Assembly (NCBI RefSeq): GCF_023278085.1
Contig: NZ_CP066265.1
Location: 4,296,001-4,360,000 of the forward strand
Length of the DNA: 64,000 nt
Source of the DNA: Pseudomonas syringae
Lineage (GTDB): Bacteria; Pseudomonadota; Gammaproteobacteria; Pseudomonadales; Pseudomonadaceae
Direction of reading: 5' to 3'
Shown piece after piece: positions 18,788 through 29,100 of this stretch. Both the position numbers and the translations under genes were made by a program. The notes beneath the pieces are model-generated. The model had not been told where the DNA came from. It saw nothing but the letters and a program-made list of their open reading frames with translations, and ran no database searches. Every line of letters starts with the position of its first letter. The first letter of the stretch is position 1.

Positions 18788-21271
18788 ATGTCCAGACACC
18801 TCGACCGTGAGCGAGAAACGCTCATGGATATGTTTCATCGCCATCGACAGGCCGATGAACCTGGCCTTGCCGCCACGGCACTCGAGTGTGCACTGCAGAC
18901 CCCTGAATACCGTCCGGAAGCACTTGTCTGGAAAGGTATCGAGGCCCTGCCACAGGACCCGAAGCTTGCCTTTATTTATTTGCTCAACGCCGCCCATGCG
19001 TTTCCTTTACGCGCGGACATCCATGCCCTGCTCGGCCGCAGCATCATTGCCCAGGGTCAACATTCGCTTGCCAGTCAGTACCTGACGGGCGTCTGGCAGA
19101 AACTGCCTGATGATCCGTCCGTGCGCATGACCCTCTGGCAGGCGCGCAGCCAATCGGAAACGCCCGCACACCTGCGGCGCATCATTCTGGCGCACTTACC
19201 CGACATCACTGCTCCCAACGAGCTAGCTCTGGTGCTCAAACTGCTGGCTGAACAAACCCAGACAGCGGGCACGCTGGGTGTGGTGCGCTATCTGCCAAAG
19301 CTTCAGGAAATCCACGGCTGGGCCATCGATGTGCACAACCCGCAGGTGGCTGTATCACTGAAACTGGAAGCCAACGGGCATTTGCTGAACATGCTTGCCA
19401 GCGCGCCACACCCGCTGCTGACGGCTGCCGGATTGCCTGCAACTCATGGCGGTATCCGTATCAAAGTGCCTGATGGCACGCCTGTCGTGCAGATTTGTTT
19501 CGATAACGGCTCTGCGCTGCTGGGCAGCCCCGTGTCGGCCATGCCGGTCTTCGTGGCACCGCCACCTGCACCGAAGGTGGGTGAGAAACAGCCGGTGGAC
19601 GTGTTGATTCCGGTGTACGACGGACTGGAGGAAACCCTCGATTGCATTAACAGTGCACTGGAGGCGCGCAAGCAAAACCGTACGCCCCACCGCCTGGTGG
19701 TGATCGAAGACGCAACGCCGGTGCCCGCGCTGCGCAAAGCCCTCAAGGTTCTCGCCGGCAAAGGCAAGATCACGCTGGTCCAGAACCCCATCAATCTGGG
19801 CTTCATCCGCAGCATGAATCGTGCAATGGCGCTGAGCCCGAAGCAGGACGTCATCTGGCTGAACGCCGACACCCGCGTGCATGGCGATTGGCTGGACCGT
19901 TTGCGCAACGTCGCCTACAGCGACAAAGCCATTGCCTCGGTTACGCCCTTCACCAATAACGGCGAACTGATGAGCTTTCCAGAGAGCCGCTTCAGCCATC
20001 CCATGCCCAATGCGGGCGAACAGGCGCAACTGGATGATCTGGCAAAGCAGACCGACAGCCCGGCCATGGAAATCGAAACCGGCTGCGGCTTTTGTCTGTA
20101 TATCAAACGCAGCGCCCTCGACAGCGTCGGCTATCTGGACGAGGTCGAACTGCTGCGCGGCTATGGCGAAGAAACCGACTGGTGCCTGAGAGCACGCAAC
20201 CTGGGTTGGCGACACGTGGGCGCACCGACTGTATTCGTTGCGCACCAGGGCGGGATTTCATTTGGTGCCGAGAAGGCGCTGCGGGTGGCGCATAACAATG
20301 CCATCCTCAAGCGTCGCTACCCGGACGCGCCGGCACGCTACGAAAACTTCTGCCTGCGTGACCCTATAAGGCCAGCCCGTCAGGCCTTGCAACGCGCGCG
20401 CTTTACTCAACTGGCCGAACAGCTGTCGACACCGCAGCTGAAGCAACTGCATATCGGTGATAACTCAGCGCCAGAAGCGCCCTTAAGCCTGACCTGGCGG
20501 AACAAAGGCCAGCATGCCCAGGCAACGCTACAGGCCAAACTGATACCGCTGGCCTTCAGCCTGGATTACGAGTTGCCTGCCGATAACGAGCAACTGCTAA
20601 AGGACCTGCGCAACCTGCCACTGGACGAACTGATCTACCAGAACCTGGCGAATTGCCCAGTCGGTTTTTACGCGCTGCCTACCCAACTTGATAAGCCCTA
20701 TCGAATCATCTGCCGCGACGATGAACTGCTGAAGCCGAATACTCGCTGCGATTGGCCAGACTTCGCTCAGCGCGCACACAGTGTTCAGTTGCCATGGAAC
20801 GGGCTGCGCGAGCGTTATGCAGCCGTTCTGCCTGCAGCCAATATTCTCATCGAGCAGGCCGATCCGGCTTTGCCGGCAAACCAGGCGACATCAGGCACAC
20901 TGCTGATTGCAGACGATCTTTCAAACCCTGACATTGCCGGGCAATGGGTCGAGCTGGGCAGGCGCATCACGCGCGAAAAACAACCTGTGCTGTTGCTGGT
21001 GCATGGCGACGGCCCGTGGGTCAAACAGCTGTTAAGCACTGGCGCAATTCATGCATTGCCAACCACACAAGGACTGAGCCTGAGCGACTGCCTCCTGCTG
21101 GCCGGATGCAATTGCGCACTGAGCCTGGAGCAGAACCCCGGCGCCTCATGGCATGCACCAGGTCTGGCGGCAGAGCTGGGTCTGCCCTTGTATGCTCCGG
21201 CTGGTTCGATCGCCCATGAAGCTGGAGCATTACCCATCGACACACTCCTTATTTCGTTGAGTCGGACCTGA
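18788..21271 (+). CDS. Large modular GT2 glycosyltransferase with TPR-like N-terminus
   Basis: An 827-residue protein. Residues 1-160 are helical and TPR-like (ALVWKGIEALPQDPKLAFIYLL). Residues 170-260 form a small beta-rich module beginning LPKLQEIHGWAIDV. Residues 270-510 are a GT-A family 2 domain: VDVLIPVYDG, VIEDAT, NLGFIRSMNRAM and IWLNADTRV with the acidic Asp at 361, then GYGEETDWCLRAR, which resembles the acceptor/base motif of O-antigen rhamnosyltransferases. The last 300 residues have no motif I know. Its stop overlaps the start of the next glycosyltransferase (TGATG). Probable role: extension of a rhamnose-containing surface polysaccharide, or glycosylation of the neighbouring RTX protein; sequence alone does not decide. 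Confidence 0.85.
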   Translation: MSRHLDRERETLMDMFHRHRQADEPGLAATALECALQTPEYRPEALVWKGIEALPQDPKLAFIYLLNAAHAFPLRADIHALLGRSIIAQGQHSLASQYLTGVWQKLPDDPSVRMTLWQARSQSETPAHLRRIILAHLPDITAPNELALVLKLLAEQTQTAGTLGVVRYLPKLQEIHGWAIDVHNPQVAVSLKLEANGHLLNMLASAPHPLLTAAGLPATHGGIRIKVPDGTPVVQICFDNGSALLGSPVSAMPVFVAPPPAPKVGEKQPVDVLIPVYDGLEETLDCINSALEARKQNRTPHRLVVIEDATPVPALRKALKVLAGKGKITLVQNPINLGFIRSMNRAMALSPKQDVIWLNADTRVHGDWLDRLRNVAYSDKAIASVTPFTNNGELMSFPESRFSHPMPNAGEQAQLDDLAKQTDSPAMEIETGCGFCLYIKRSALDSVGYLDEVELLRGYGEETDWCLRARNLGWRHVGAPTVFVAHQGGISFGAEKALRVAHNNAILKRRYPDAPARYENFCLRDPIRPARQALQRARFTQLAEQLSTPQLKQLHIGDNSAPEAPLSLTWRNKGQHAQATLQAKLIPLAFSLDYELPADNEQLLKDLRNLPLDELIYQNLANCPVGFYALPTQLDKPYRIICRDDELLKPNTRCDWPDFAQRAHSVQLPWNGLRERYAAVLPAANILIEQADPALPANQATSGTLLIADDLSNPDIAGQWVELGRRITREKQPVLLLVHGDGPWVKQLLSTGAIHALPTTQGLSLSDCLLLAGCNCALSLEQNPGASWHAPGLAAELGLPLYAPAGSIAHEAGALPIDTLLISLSRT

Positions 21272-23691
21272 TGTCAGAACACACGCTGAATACGCCTGAA
21301 GCAGGGCATCATTTCAATGACACGCGCTTCAGCGGCGCAATAACCGGCCTGTATGGCGACGTTCTGCAAGGATGGGCGTTGAATACCGCGCAACCGGATG
21401 AGCGCCTGGTGGTCGAGGTCTATATCGACGGCGCCTGTGTTTCACTGGTACGGGCTGACCAGTTTCACCCTGGCGCAGAAGCAGGCGACCAGTTCAACGG
21501 CTTTGGCGTCCAGCTTCGACAAGGCTGGCTGGACGACGCAAAACACATCAGTGCCCGGGTGGCCAACAGCGACGCCTGGCTAATGGGTGATCTGCATCTG
21601 CCTGCCGCGCCCAGCAAGGAGCCGGCACCGATTGCCTCCCAGGTCTGGCACAGTGGCGGACTGCGAATCGGCGGCTGGTCATGGGACCCTGATGCCCCGC
21701 AACGTCACGTACAGATCACCATACGTGAAGGCAGCCGGGTACTGGGCCAGGTGACCTGCGACACCCATCACCAGGCACTGGTCTATCGCACGACCAGTGA
21801 CCACGGTTTCAGTGTCGACCTTCCCTGGGAACTGGCCGATGGCAAGTTGCATACCCTGGAGATCGAAAACGACCTTGGACAGCCGTTATCAGGCAGCCCG
21901 GTCACCTTATGCTGCTGGCACGACGGGCTGGAAGGCTTGCTTAAAGAACAGGAGCGAGCGCCCACCCAACAGAATCTGGCGTTGCTGACGCAACTGGCCA
22001 AAGACCAATCAATGCGCTTGCCAAAAAGCGCAGGCTTTCATCATTACCCGGAGTGGTTTGAACGGTTCCGGCCTGCCGCCCCGACAGACGATCAACCGGT
22101 GCAGACCAAGATCGGCCTGTTGCTGGTCAGCGAAGGCGATACTGCGCTGGAGGCCATCAGCCTGGCCAGCCTTGAAGCGCAACGATCATTGCCTCATCAA
22201 CGGGCCACAGCTTCTGCAAGTGATCTGATGCCTGCGCTCAAGCACTTGCTTCAGGCCGGATGTGAAGCCGTGATCCCGGTAATGGCCGGCGACCATTTGA
22301 GCCCGCACGCACTGGAGCACTTCAGCACGCTACTCAAAGACGGCAGCAGCTGGGGCTATGCAGATTGTGATCGCGACGGGCCACAGGGGGAGCGCAGCCT
22401 GCCGTGGATGAAACCGGTCTGGGACATAGACCTGTTTATCGGTGCCGATATCTTCACCCCCGGCGCGATCTTCAGCGCAGCAATCATCGACCAGGCATTG
22501 ATGTTGCTGCCGGCGGACAGGCAGCAAACGCTCGATGGGTATCACCTGATTGCAGCCATCGCCCTCGCTACTGAAAATAGCCAGGCTGTTGTGACGCACT
22601 TGCCACACGTGCTTTACCATCGCAACCACTCCGCCCCGGCAAGCCCGGAGCAGGCCGAACCTTCTGCGCAACGTCTGCAGGCCATCACCTGGCTCTGCGA
22701 GACCCTCACGCCGGGCGTCAACGTCGCTCCATTGCACCAGTTTCCAGCGCTGCTTCGCGCGCAATGGCCCTTACCCGTCAGCCTGCCTCGCGTCAGCCTG
22801 ATTGTTCCGACCCGCGACCAGTTTGCGCTGCTGCACGCCTGCATCGAAGGGCTGCTGACCGCGACTGACTATCCAGATGTGGAAATCATCGTTGTCGACA
22901 ACCAGTCCAGCGACCCGCAAACCCTCACCTATCTGGAGCAGTTGTCCGAGCGCGGCGTAAGGGTGCTGCCCTACCCTCATGCGTTCAACTACTCGGCGAT
23001 CAATAACTATGCGGTTACCCACGCAACAGGTGAGCTGATTGGCCTGGTCAACAACGACATTGAAATCATTGATGCTGGCTGGTTGAAGGAAATGGTCAGC
23101 CAGTTGATACGTCCAAGGGTTGGCGCAGTGGGTGCCAAACTGTTGTGGCCAAATAGAATGGTGCAGCACGGCGGTGTGGTGGTGGGCGTTAATGGGCTGG
23201 CTGCGCACACCGGCAACAACCTGGAACAACGCGACCCAGGCTATCTGGGCATGAATCAGATCACTCGACGCCAAAGTGCGGTCACGGCAGCGTGTCTGTT
23301 ATTACGAAAATCGGTCTTCGACGAGCTGCAGGGGCTGGACGAGCAAGCCTTCCCGGTCGCGTTCAACGACGTTGACTTGTGCCTGCGTATTCGCCAGAAA
23401 GGCTTGAACCTGATATGGACGCCTTTCGCAGAACTGATTCATGCCGAGTCGGCCAGCCGAGGCAAAGACCAGACGCCGGAGAAGCGCGCACGAGGTCAAC
23501 GTGAGCAACAAGGCTTTATTGAGCACTGGGCACAGTCTGGTCAAAGCGACCCTTACTATCACCCGGCGCTGAGTCTGGATTATCTGAGTGGGCCTTATGG
23601 GGGGTTGGCGATGCCGCCAAGGAGTGGGTCCAAAAGGAATGCCGTTACGGCTCTTAAAGCGCCAAGAAGTAGTGAACAAATACATGCTTAG
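21271..23691 (+). CDS. Modular tandem-domain GT2 glycosyltransferase
   Basis: An 806-residue protein. Two beta-rich modules come first: residues 22-105 (ITGLYGDVLQGWALNTA) and 125-212 (GLRIGGWSWDPDAP). Residues 275-450 look like a decayed GT2 domain retaining WGYADCDRDG and the usual downstream IDLFIGADIFTPGAI. Residues 508-760 are an intact GT2 domain with VSLIVPTRDQ, IIVVDNQSSD, FNYSAINNYAV, VNNDIEI (metal-binding Asp) and FNDVDLCLRIRQKGL. Architecture and sequence resemble O-antigen rhamnosyltransferases. It is translationally coupled to the previous gene and probably acts with it. Confidence 0.87.
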   Translation: MSEHTLNTPEAGHHFNDTRFSGAITGLYGDVLQGWALNTAQPDERLVVEVYIDGACVSLVRADQFHPGAEAGDQFNGFGVQLRQGWLDDAKHISARVANSDAWLMGDLHLPAAPSKEPAPIASQVWHSGGLRIGGWSWDPDAPQRHVQITIREGSRVLGQVTCDTHHQALVYRTTSDHGFSVDLPWELADGKLHTLEIENDLGQPLSGSPVTLCCWHDGLEGLLKEQERAPTQQNLALLTQLAKDQSMRLPKSAGFHHYPEWFERFRPAAPTDDQPVQTKIGLLLVSEGDTALEAISLASLEAQRSLPHQRATASASDLMPALKHLLQAGCEAVIPVMAGDHLSPHALEHFSTLLKDGSSWGYADCDRDGPQGERSLPWMKPVWDIDLFIGADIFTPGAIFSAAIIDQALMLLPADRQQTLDGYHLIAAIALATENSQAVVTHLPHVLYHRNHSAPASPEQAEPSAQRLQAITWLCETLTPGVNVAPLHQFPALLRAQWPLPVSLPRVSLIVPTRDQFALLHACIEGLLTATDYPDVEIIVVDNQSSDPQTLTYLEQLSERGVRVLPYPHAFNYSAINNYAVTHATGELIGLVNNDIEIIDAGWLKEMVSQLIRPRVGAVGAKLLWPNRMVQHGGVVVGVNGLAAHTGNNLEQRDPGYLGMNQITRRQSAVTAACLLLRKSVFDELQGLDEQAFPVAFNDVDLCLRIRQKGLNLIWTPFAELIHAESASRGKDQTPEKRARGQREQQGFIEHWAQSGQSDPYYHPALSLDYLSGPYGGLAMPPRSGSKRNAVTALKAPRSSEQIHA

Positions 23692-23791
23692 CATAGGTAC
23701 CATACAGCTAACGATTCCAAAGTGACTGGCGAGAAAAATGAACTCAAAAAGAAGCTTACTGAGCCGCACATACTTGAGGGATAAACGCGCT

Positions 23792-24310
23792 ATGGATGGC
23801 GAATTTTCAGGGTCTTATTCCGAGAAGCCTGAAGGTTTGCCTTTGGAAAAAAAAGCAAAGAAAGAATGGTATTTAGTTCAATGCAAATCTGGACAGGACA
23901 GTCGTGCGGAAGAGAATCTCACTGCCCAAGGCTATACTAATTTCAGACCAATAATTAACAACTCAAACCATTCTGGCACGAACTTTAAGCACCCTCAGTC
24001 GTTATTTCCAGGCTATCTATTTATACACCTCAGCACGGCTGATAATTGGGAGCCTATACGTTCGACTAAAGGTGTTTTGACCGTAGTCAAATTTGGCGGT
24101 CGAGCCCATGCTGTGAAAAACGAAATCATTCAGGACATAAAGAATCGAGCAAGGTTTTTAAACAGTTTAAAACCCGTAAACCCAGAAAATGAAAAAGCAG
24201 TTTCGGGCTACAGCAGCAGTGAGATAACAACTGTTTTATCCGCCAAAAGTCATGAGGAGCGAACCTTGCTACTGGTTAGTTTTCTTCACAGTGAAAGCCT
24301 GAAAAAATGA
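23792..24310 (+). CDS. Specialised NusG paralogue, RfaH-like antiterminator
   Basis: A 172-residue NusG-family protein. KEWYLVQCKSGQDSRAEENLTAQGY is the RfaH N-terminal signature, followed by FPGYLFIHLSTADNWEPIRSTKGVLTVVKFGG, the NGN domain that contacts RNA polymerase. The C-terminal 40 residues align with the RfaH KOW domain end (ERTLLLVSFLHSESLKK) but the KOW glycines are degenerate. ATG at 23792 with GAGG upstream gives an RfaH-like length; an in-frame ATG at 23738 would add 18 residues. RfaH recruits at ops DNA to suppress polarity in long surface-polysaccharide operons; a perfect ops sequence lies 130 bases downstream, before the long AT-rich operon. Composition is AT-rich, as in the following genes. 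Confidence 0.88.
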   Translation: MDGEFSGSYSEKPEGLPLEKKAKKEWYLVQCKSGQDSRAEENLTAQGYTNFRPIINNSNHSGTNFKHPQSLFPGYLFIHLSTADNWEPIRSTKGVLTVVKFGGRAHAVKNEIIQDIKNRARFLNSLKPVNPENEKAVSGYSSSEITTVLSAKSHEERTLLLVSFLHSESLKK

Positions 24311-24378
24311 AGATTTCATGACGTCGATTCAGGGCGTCAAAAAGTACAAAGCACTGAACCGCTTTATACTTAACATAT

Positions 24379-24401
24379 AAGATCCCTCACATCAGGATCT
24401 T
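24379..24401 (+). other. Hairpin between the rfaH-like gene and ops
   Basis: AAGATCC (24379-24385), 9-nt loop, GGATCTT (24395-24401), then GATTTT. It may be a weak terminator of the rfaH-like transcript; the T-run is poor. Confidence 0.4.
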
Positions 24402-24416
24402 GATTTTAACCGTCGT

Positions 24417-24451
24417 CAGGAAAGAACAATAAATCCTGGGGCGGTAGCGTG
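24417..24451 (+). promoter_or_regulatory. JUMPstart-like leader with a perfect ops element
   Basis: GGCGGTAGCGTG at 24440-24451 matches the E. coli RfaH-recruiting ops sequence in all 12 positions. Just upstream, CAGGA (24417-24421) and TCCTG (24434-24438) form an inverted repeat immediately before the ops, the same arrangement as the enterobacterial JUMPstart element. It sits 102 bases before the ATG of the coiled-coil gene, in the untranslated leader where RfaH acts. Sequence identity is seen; function with the neighbouring RfaH-like protein is inference. Confidence 0.8.
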
Positions 24452-24553
24452 CCAAAAAGCCGCCGAATTAAACAACACGTTAACCCGCAACATATTTAAG
24501 ACTTGAACACTCTATCAGAGCCAACTGCTAATCTTGAAAGAAGGCATAGGTAC

Positions 24554-26005
24554 ATGAAAACAGATAACAGCTTTCCTTTGATTAGCCAATTTCACGAGCT
24601 TCAGGAAGATTTCGAACGACTGTTGATTGCTGACGAAGCAAATGCTTCAATACTGGCCGGCTTGATCGCTGAAAAAGTGACGCTGGAAAAACAGATAGAC
24701 GCCCTCATCAATAATAACCACTCAAAAGTCGTGCCTGTGTTAACCCAGGAAAAACACAACTCAGAAGTGAACGATCTCATTTCAGAACTGCACGAATTGC
24801 AAGAGCGTTTTGAGCAACTTACATTGCTGGAGCGTGAAGACGCTGAAGTCGTCGAATGGGAATCTGAAAAAGCAGAGCTGAAAAACAAGTTGCATACTGT
24901 TGCTATGGAACAGCAGCAATACAAAATGATGCTGGGCGAAAAAGAAAAAGAAAACCAGCAGCTATTGACTGCATTGCACGATGCTCAAGAAGAGCTAGAG
25001 CGCTCTTTTTTTGCGCAGGAAGCTAGTGATGCGGGGCAAAGGCGTTTAAATCGTTTACTTGAGCGTCATCCAGCATTGTGGGAATTTGACACGCTGGAAA
25101 TATCCCACGCCATAACGGATGACGACTATCAGGTTGCGCAATGGTGCCTGACTGACGTCAATCTCGATAAGCGCCTGATTTCCAAACTTCGTTTTAGAAC
25201 AGTATTATCGAACGGTATTGTTGGAATAATTATTCAGCGGGCCGATCAATCGTTATCTTCACCGCTGGTGCGTTGGCCAACTACCTATGCGCAGCATTAC
25301 GAGCTACCGTGCGTGGTATCCAGAGCCTCCGGCGCGCACGGAAGCGACAATGTATTTAATATATTGGGTTCTTCTGACTGGAACATGATACAGGCACTGA
25401 CAGGTCGACTCATTGAGCTGTTAGCACGTTCAGACTGCAAGCTTCCAGAAGGGCTAGAGGCTGGCGAATTGAAAGATGGGCTCATCGAGTTCAAAGATAT
25501 ATTGACCAAATGGCCCAATGTACTTCGTTATGACACCATTGATTTGTATAACTCTCTGGAGACGGGCAATTACCACAGCATTGGAATTCGTTTGAAATCC
25601 CTGCAACTCGGTGACTGTTCATGGAAGCATCTCGACTACCGCTTGGCCACTGTTAGCGAACCTGGAAAATCGTTCGATCAGCATCCTCGCCTTGAGTTTC
25701 CAGAAAAAGCTTCTGAAGTGCTAAAGAGCTGGTTCGCAGAAATCGAGGACGAACATGGCGATCGGCTAGAGCTGCGCTTTGCTCAGCCAAATATGATAGA
25801 TACACGTGTCTGGAATGCTTTGGATGGCGATGATCGACTCTTCATTGTTTCCTTGATTGCCAGCCTTGATACCCAGATGATGGAGCTTCAACAGAAATAT
25901 AGTTCCGCACGCAATGATTGGCAATCATGGCGGTATCTCGGCAGCTCAATAAAAACCATTCTTACTCGCAAAAGCACTGAGAGTCAGAAGCTGCAGAAAG
26001 TCTGA
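24554..26005 (+). CDS. Coiled-coil protein with duplicated domain, unknown function
   Basis: A 483-residue soluble protein, first gene after the ops element. ATG at 24554 follows AGAAGG; an upstream TTG at 24503 is less likely. Residues 1-165 are predicted coiled coil and contain three copies of a short motif, FHELQEDFERL (13-23), LHELQERFEQL (79-89) and LHDAQEELERS (141-151), about 62-66 residues apart. The rest appears to be an internal duplication: PALWEFDTLEISHAITDDDY (173 onward) resembles PNVLRYDTIDLYNSLETGNY (321 onward), each followed by a DW/DD...LI.SL helix. No signal peptide or membrane helix. I recall the LHxxQEELE motif from polysaccharide-locus proteins of pseudomonads, which suggests a docking or oligomerisation role with the glycosyltransferases. 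Confidence 0.8.
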   Translation: MKTDNSFPLISQFHELQEDFERLLIADEANASILAGLIAEKVTLEKQIDALINNNHSKVVPVLTQEKHNSEVNDLISELHELQERFEQLTLLEREDAEVVEWESEKAELKNKLHTVAMEQQQYKMMLGEKEKENQQLLTALHDAQEELERSFFAQEASDAGQRRLNRLLERHPALWEFDTLEISHAITDDDYQVAQWCLTDVNLDKRLISKLRFRTVLSNGIVGIIIQRADQSLSSPLVRWPTTYAQHYELPCVVSRASGAHGSDNVFNILGSSDWNMIQALTGRLIELLARSDCKLPEGLEAGELKDGLIEFKDILTKWPNVLRYDTIDLYNSLETGNYHSIGIRLKSLQLGDCSWKHLDYRLATVSEPGKSFDQHPRLEFPEKASEVLKSWFAEIEDEHGDRLELRFAQPNMIDTRVWNALDGDDRLFIVSLIASLDTQMMELQQKYSSARNDWQSWRYLGSSIKTILTRKSTESQKLQKV

Positions 26006-26190
26006 TACGCCAATGAATTCGTCACTTCAGGAATCGACACAATGTTCGATATACATCGTGGAAGACCAGCTTTACACCAGGGCATAATACAAAAAATCCT
26101 CCCTAGAATATGACATCTCCAGACAAGACCTGCCCCACAAATTAAGCACCCCTGCATCCCAACTCATTGATCATGTGAAACTTAATTCCT

Positions 26191-29100
26191 ATGAATGACA
26201 AGAGCCTACTCTCAATAGCCAACGAAAAATTCAAACTCGGGAAGTTAAAAGAGGCCATCAACTATTATAAGCTGGCCCGCAATGAAAACCCAAAACTAGA
26301 AAAAATCACAAGTTACAATATTGATTACGCCAAGCGAAAACTAAAAGACAAAAGCAAAATAATAGAGACACCCCACGACAAGCTATTTAAAAAAATCAGC
26401 AAGCAACGCAAAAAAATAATCACCGCGCTGAAAAACTCTATACACGATAAAGAATTGACTCTCAAGATAATCGAGCGCAGCGCTGGTGATAAAAAAGCTT
26501 TTAACAGTTCAGTCTATCTCGCGATGTACCCCGATATTGAAAGTGCTATTAATGAGCACGTTTTCACCTCAGCCAAACAACATTATGAGATGTTCGGAAA
26601 AAATGAAAGCCGCGTTCATTCCTACCAAAGCTACATCGACAAGTTAAAGCAAGAGCTGAACGTCTTAAAAGCAGAGTTCATAGCTATTGAGAGCCTGTTC
26701 AATCAAGATGAATGGCCAACGCTGCTGGATGAGACGGTTGAAAATTATAACATTGCCGCTGTTCCTTTCTATCTTGAAAACACCAGCCATATAAACCTAA
26801 ATGAGTCCATAGAAGGCATGAGGGTCGGGGTGCATCTACACCTTTACTACACCGACCTTCTGAACGTCATCAGTCAGCACCTCAACAACATCCCAATAGA
26901 CTTTGATTTATTTATATCAACCCCCCACGACGTAGACCATGAAGCACTCAAAAACGTAGTGTGGGATAGCGTCACACACGTCAAAGGAATACAGATCAAA
27001 CGTGTTCCTAATCGAGGCAGGGACGTTGCTCCATTTATCATTGAGTTCGGTAACGAGCTTCAGGCTTATGATGCAATCTGCCATATCCACACTAAAAAAA
27101 GTGAACATACCAAGGCGCTTTCAGAGTGGGGGGATGACATCCTAGACTCGTTGCTTGGGTCACGCGAAGGCGTGAAAAAAATCCTGACTCTTTTAAAAGG
27201 CGATGCAAAAATAATTTATCCAGACGGACAAAATTATTATATGAAGGACCCAACTGGATGGTCCGAGAATCGTGAGATAGCCACGCATATTTTAAGCGAC
27301 CACCTCGATACTGATATTTCCAATTTCCCCAAAACAGAGTTCCCAGAAGGCTCTATGTTTTGGGCTCGCCAAGAAGGTATTCAGTCGTTTTTAAATATCC
27401 CTCTTGATTGGGATGACTTTCCTGAAGAACCCATCCCTACAGATGGCACATTGGCACACGCCCTTGAAAGAATAATACTTATCAGTTCATGCGCAGCACC
27501 AGGCCGAATATTCAAATTAATTAAAAACGATTATCTAAATAACAAAATTTATTTTGAAAATAAGAAGTCGTACGTAGGCAAAATCAAAGAGAACACCGTA
27601 AAAATTCTTTCTTTTTACTTACCGCAATTCCACCCCATTCCTGAAAACGACGAATGGCACGGCAAAGGCTTTACTGAGTGGACCAAAGTAAAAGCCTCCA
27701 CCCCATTATTCAAAGGCCACTACCAACAGCACAGGCCCCATGAAGACATTGGGTACTACCTTCTGGACTCACCGGCTATTCTAAAAAAACAAGCAAGCCT
27801 GATGCGCGATGCGGGTGTCCACGGTCAGATTTTCTATCATTACTGGTTTTCAGGAAAACTGATTCTGGAAGAACCGGTAAAAATACTGTTGGAAAACAAA
27901 GACGTTGAGATGCCGTTCTGCTTTTGCTGGGCAAATGAAAACTGGACAAAACGCTGGGATGGCAATGACGCAGAGGTGTTGCTCGCCCAACACTATAGCG
28001 CGTCGGATGCCAGAGACTTTATAAACTACCTGATTCCGTTTCTTAAAGATGAACGCTACATCAAGATAGCCGGCAGACCCGTACTTTATATCTACCGCCC
28101 CTCCTCCATTCCTGACCCGCATCTGTACATCGATATATGGAATAAAATCTGTGCTCAACATGGCATTCCCCCTCTTTATATAACTGCAATTCTCACAAGG
28201 GGCGCGCATGACCCTAGAGACTATGGTATGGACGGGGCTTTGGAACGAGTGCTTCATGATTGGACTGGCGGAAATACATCCGAAATCAAGGATTCGCTAC
28301 AAAAATACTGGCCCGTTAATGGCAGTGTTTTGGACTATGGTGATGTCGCTACCTACTACGCAAAACAGGATGCTTCAAAAGAGTTTGAGTACTTCAGGAG
28401 TCTCGTACCAACGTGGGACAACACCGCACGGTATGGGTCTGAATCCTATGTGGTACATGAAAGCACACCTGAAAAATTTCAAGGGTGGCTGGAACAGTCC
28501 ATCGCGTTCACTAAAGCTAACTTGCCTGAAGACAGGCATCTGGTGGTCATTAACGCTTGGAACGAATGGGCAGAAGGCGCCCATCTTGAGCCCGACACCT
28601 ATTCAGGTTACGCCTATTTGAACAGCGTGGGACGAGCGCTTTCCGGAATCAAATACCAGGATGATAAACCCACAGCGGCCGTAGCCAATACCAAGCTTGT
28701 TGTTGAAATTGAGTTACCCGAATATCTCACCAATAATCTGAACCATGACAAATTTGTCAGCGCCAAGTTTTTTCGGCACTTGGCCGAAGCCATAAAGAAT
28801 TACAAACTTACCGTCTTCATCAAAAATACCGAAGCCGTAAAACGCTTGAAAGAACTCAAATGTAACGTAAAAGATAATCCTCCGAAAAAAATAGATTGCA
28901 CGTTACAATTCCGACAGCTGGCTTTGATCAGTGATACGTTTATTACGGAAATACTGAAGACTCATAACTCCTTCAAGGACTCGGTCATTATCTCCAATGA
29001 ATACGGACGTCATCATATACTTCAAGAGTATTATGGGCTGGACTCTGTCACACGAGAAAGTGCGTATGAAAACTCCGTCATACTGATACCCAGCGACAGA

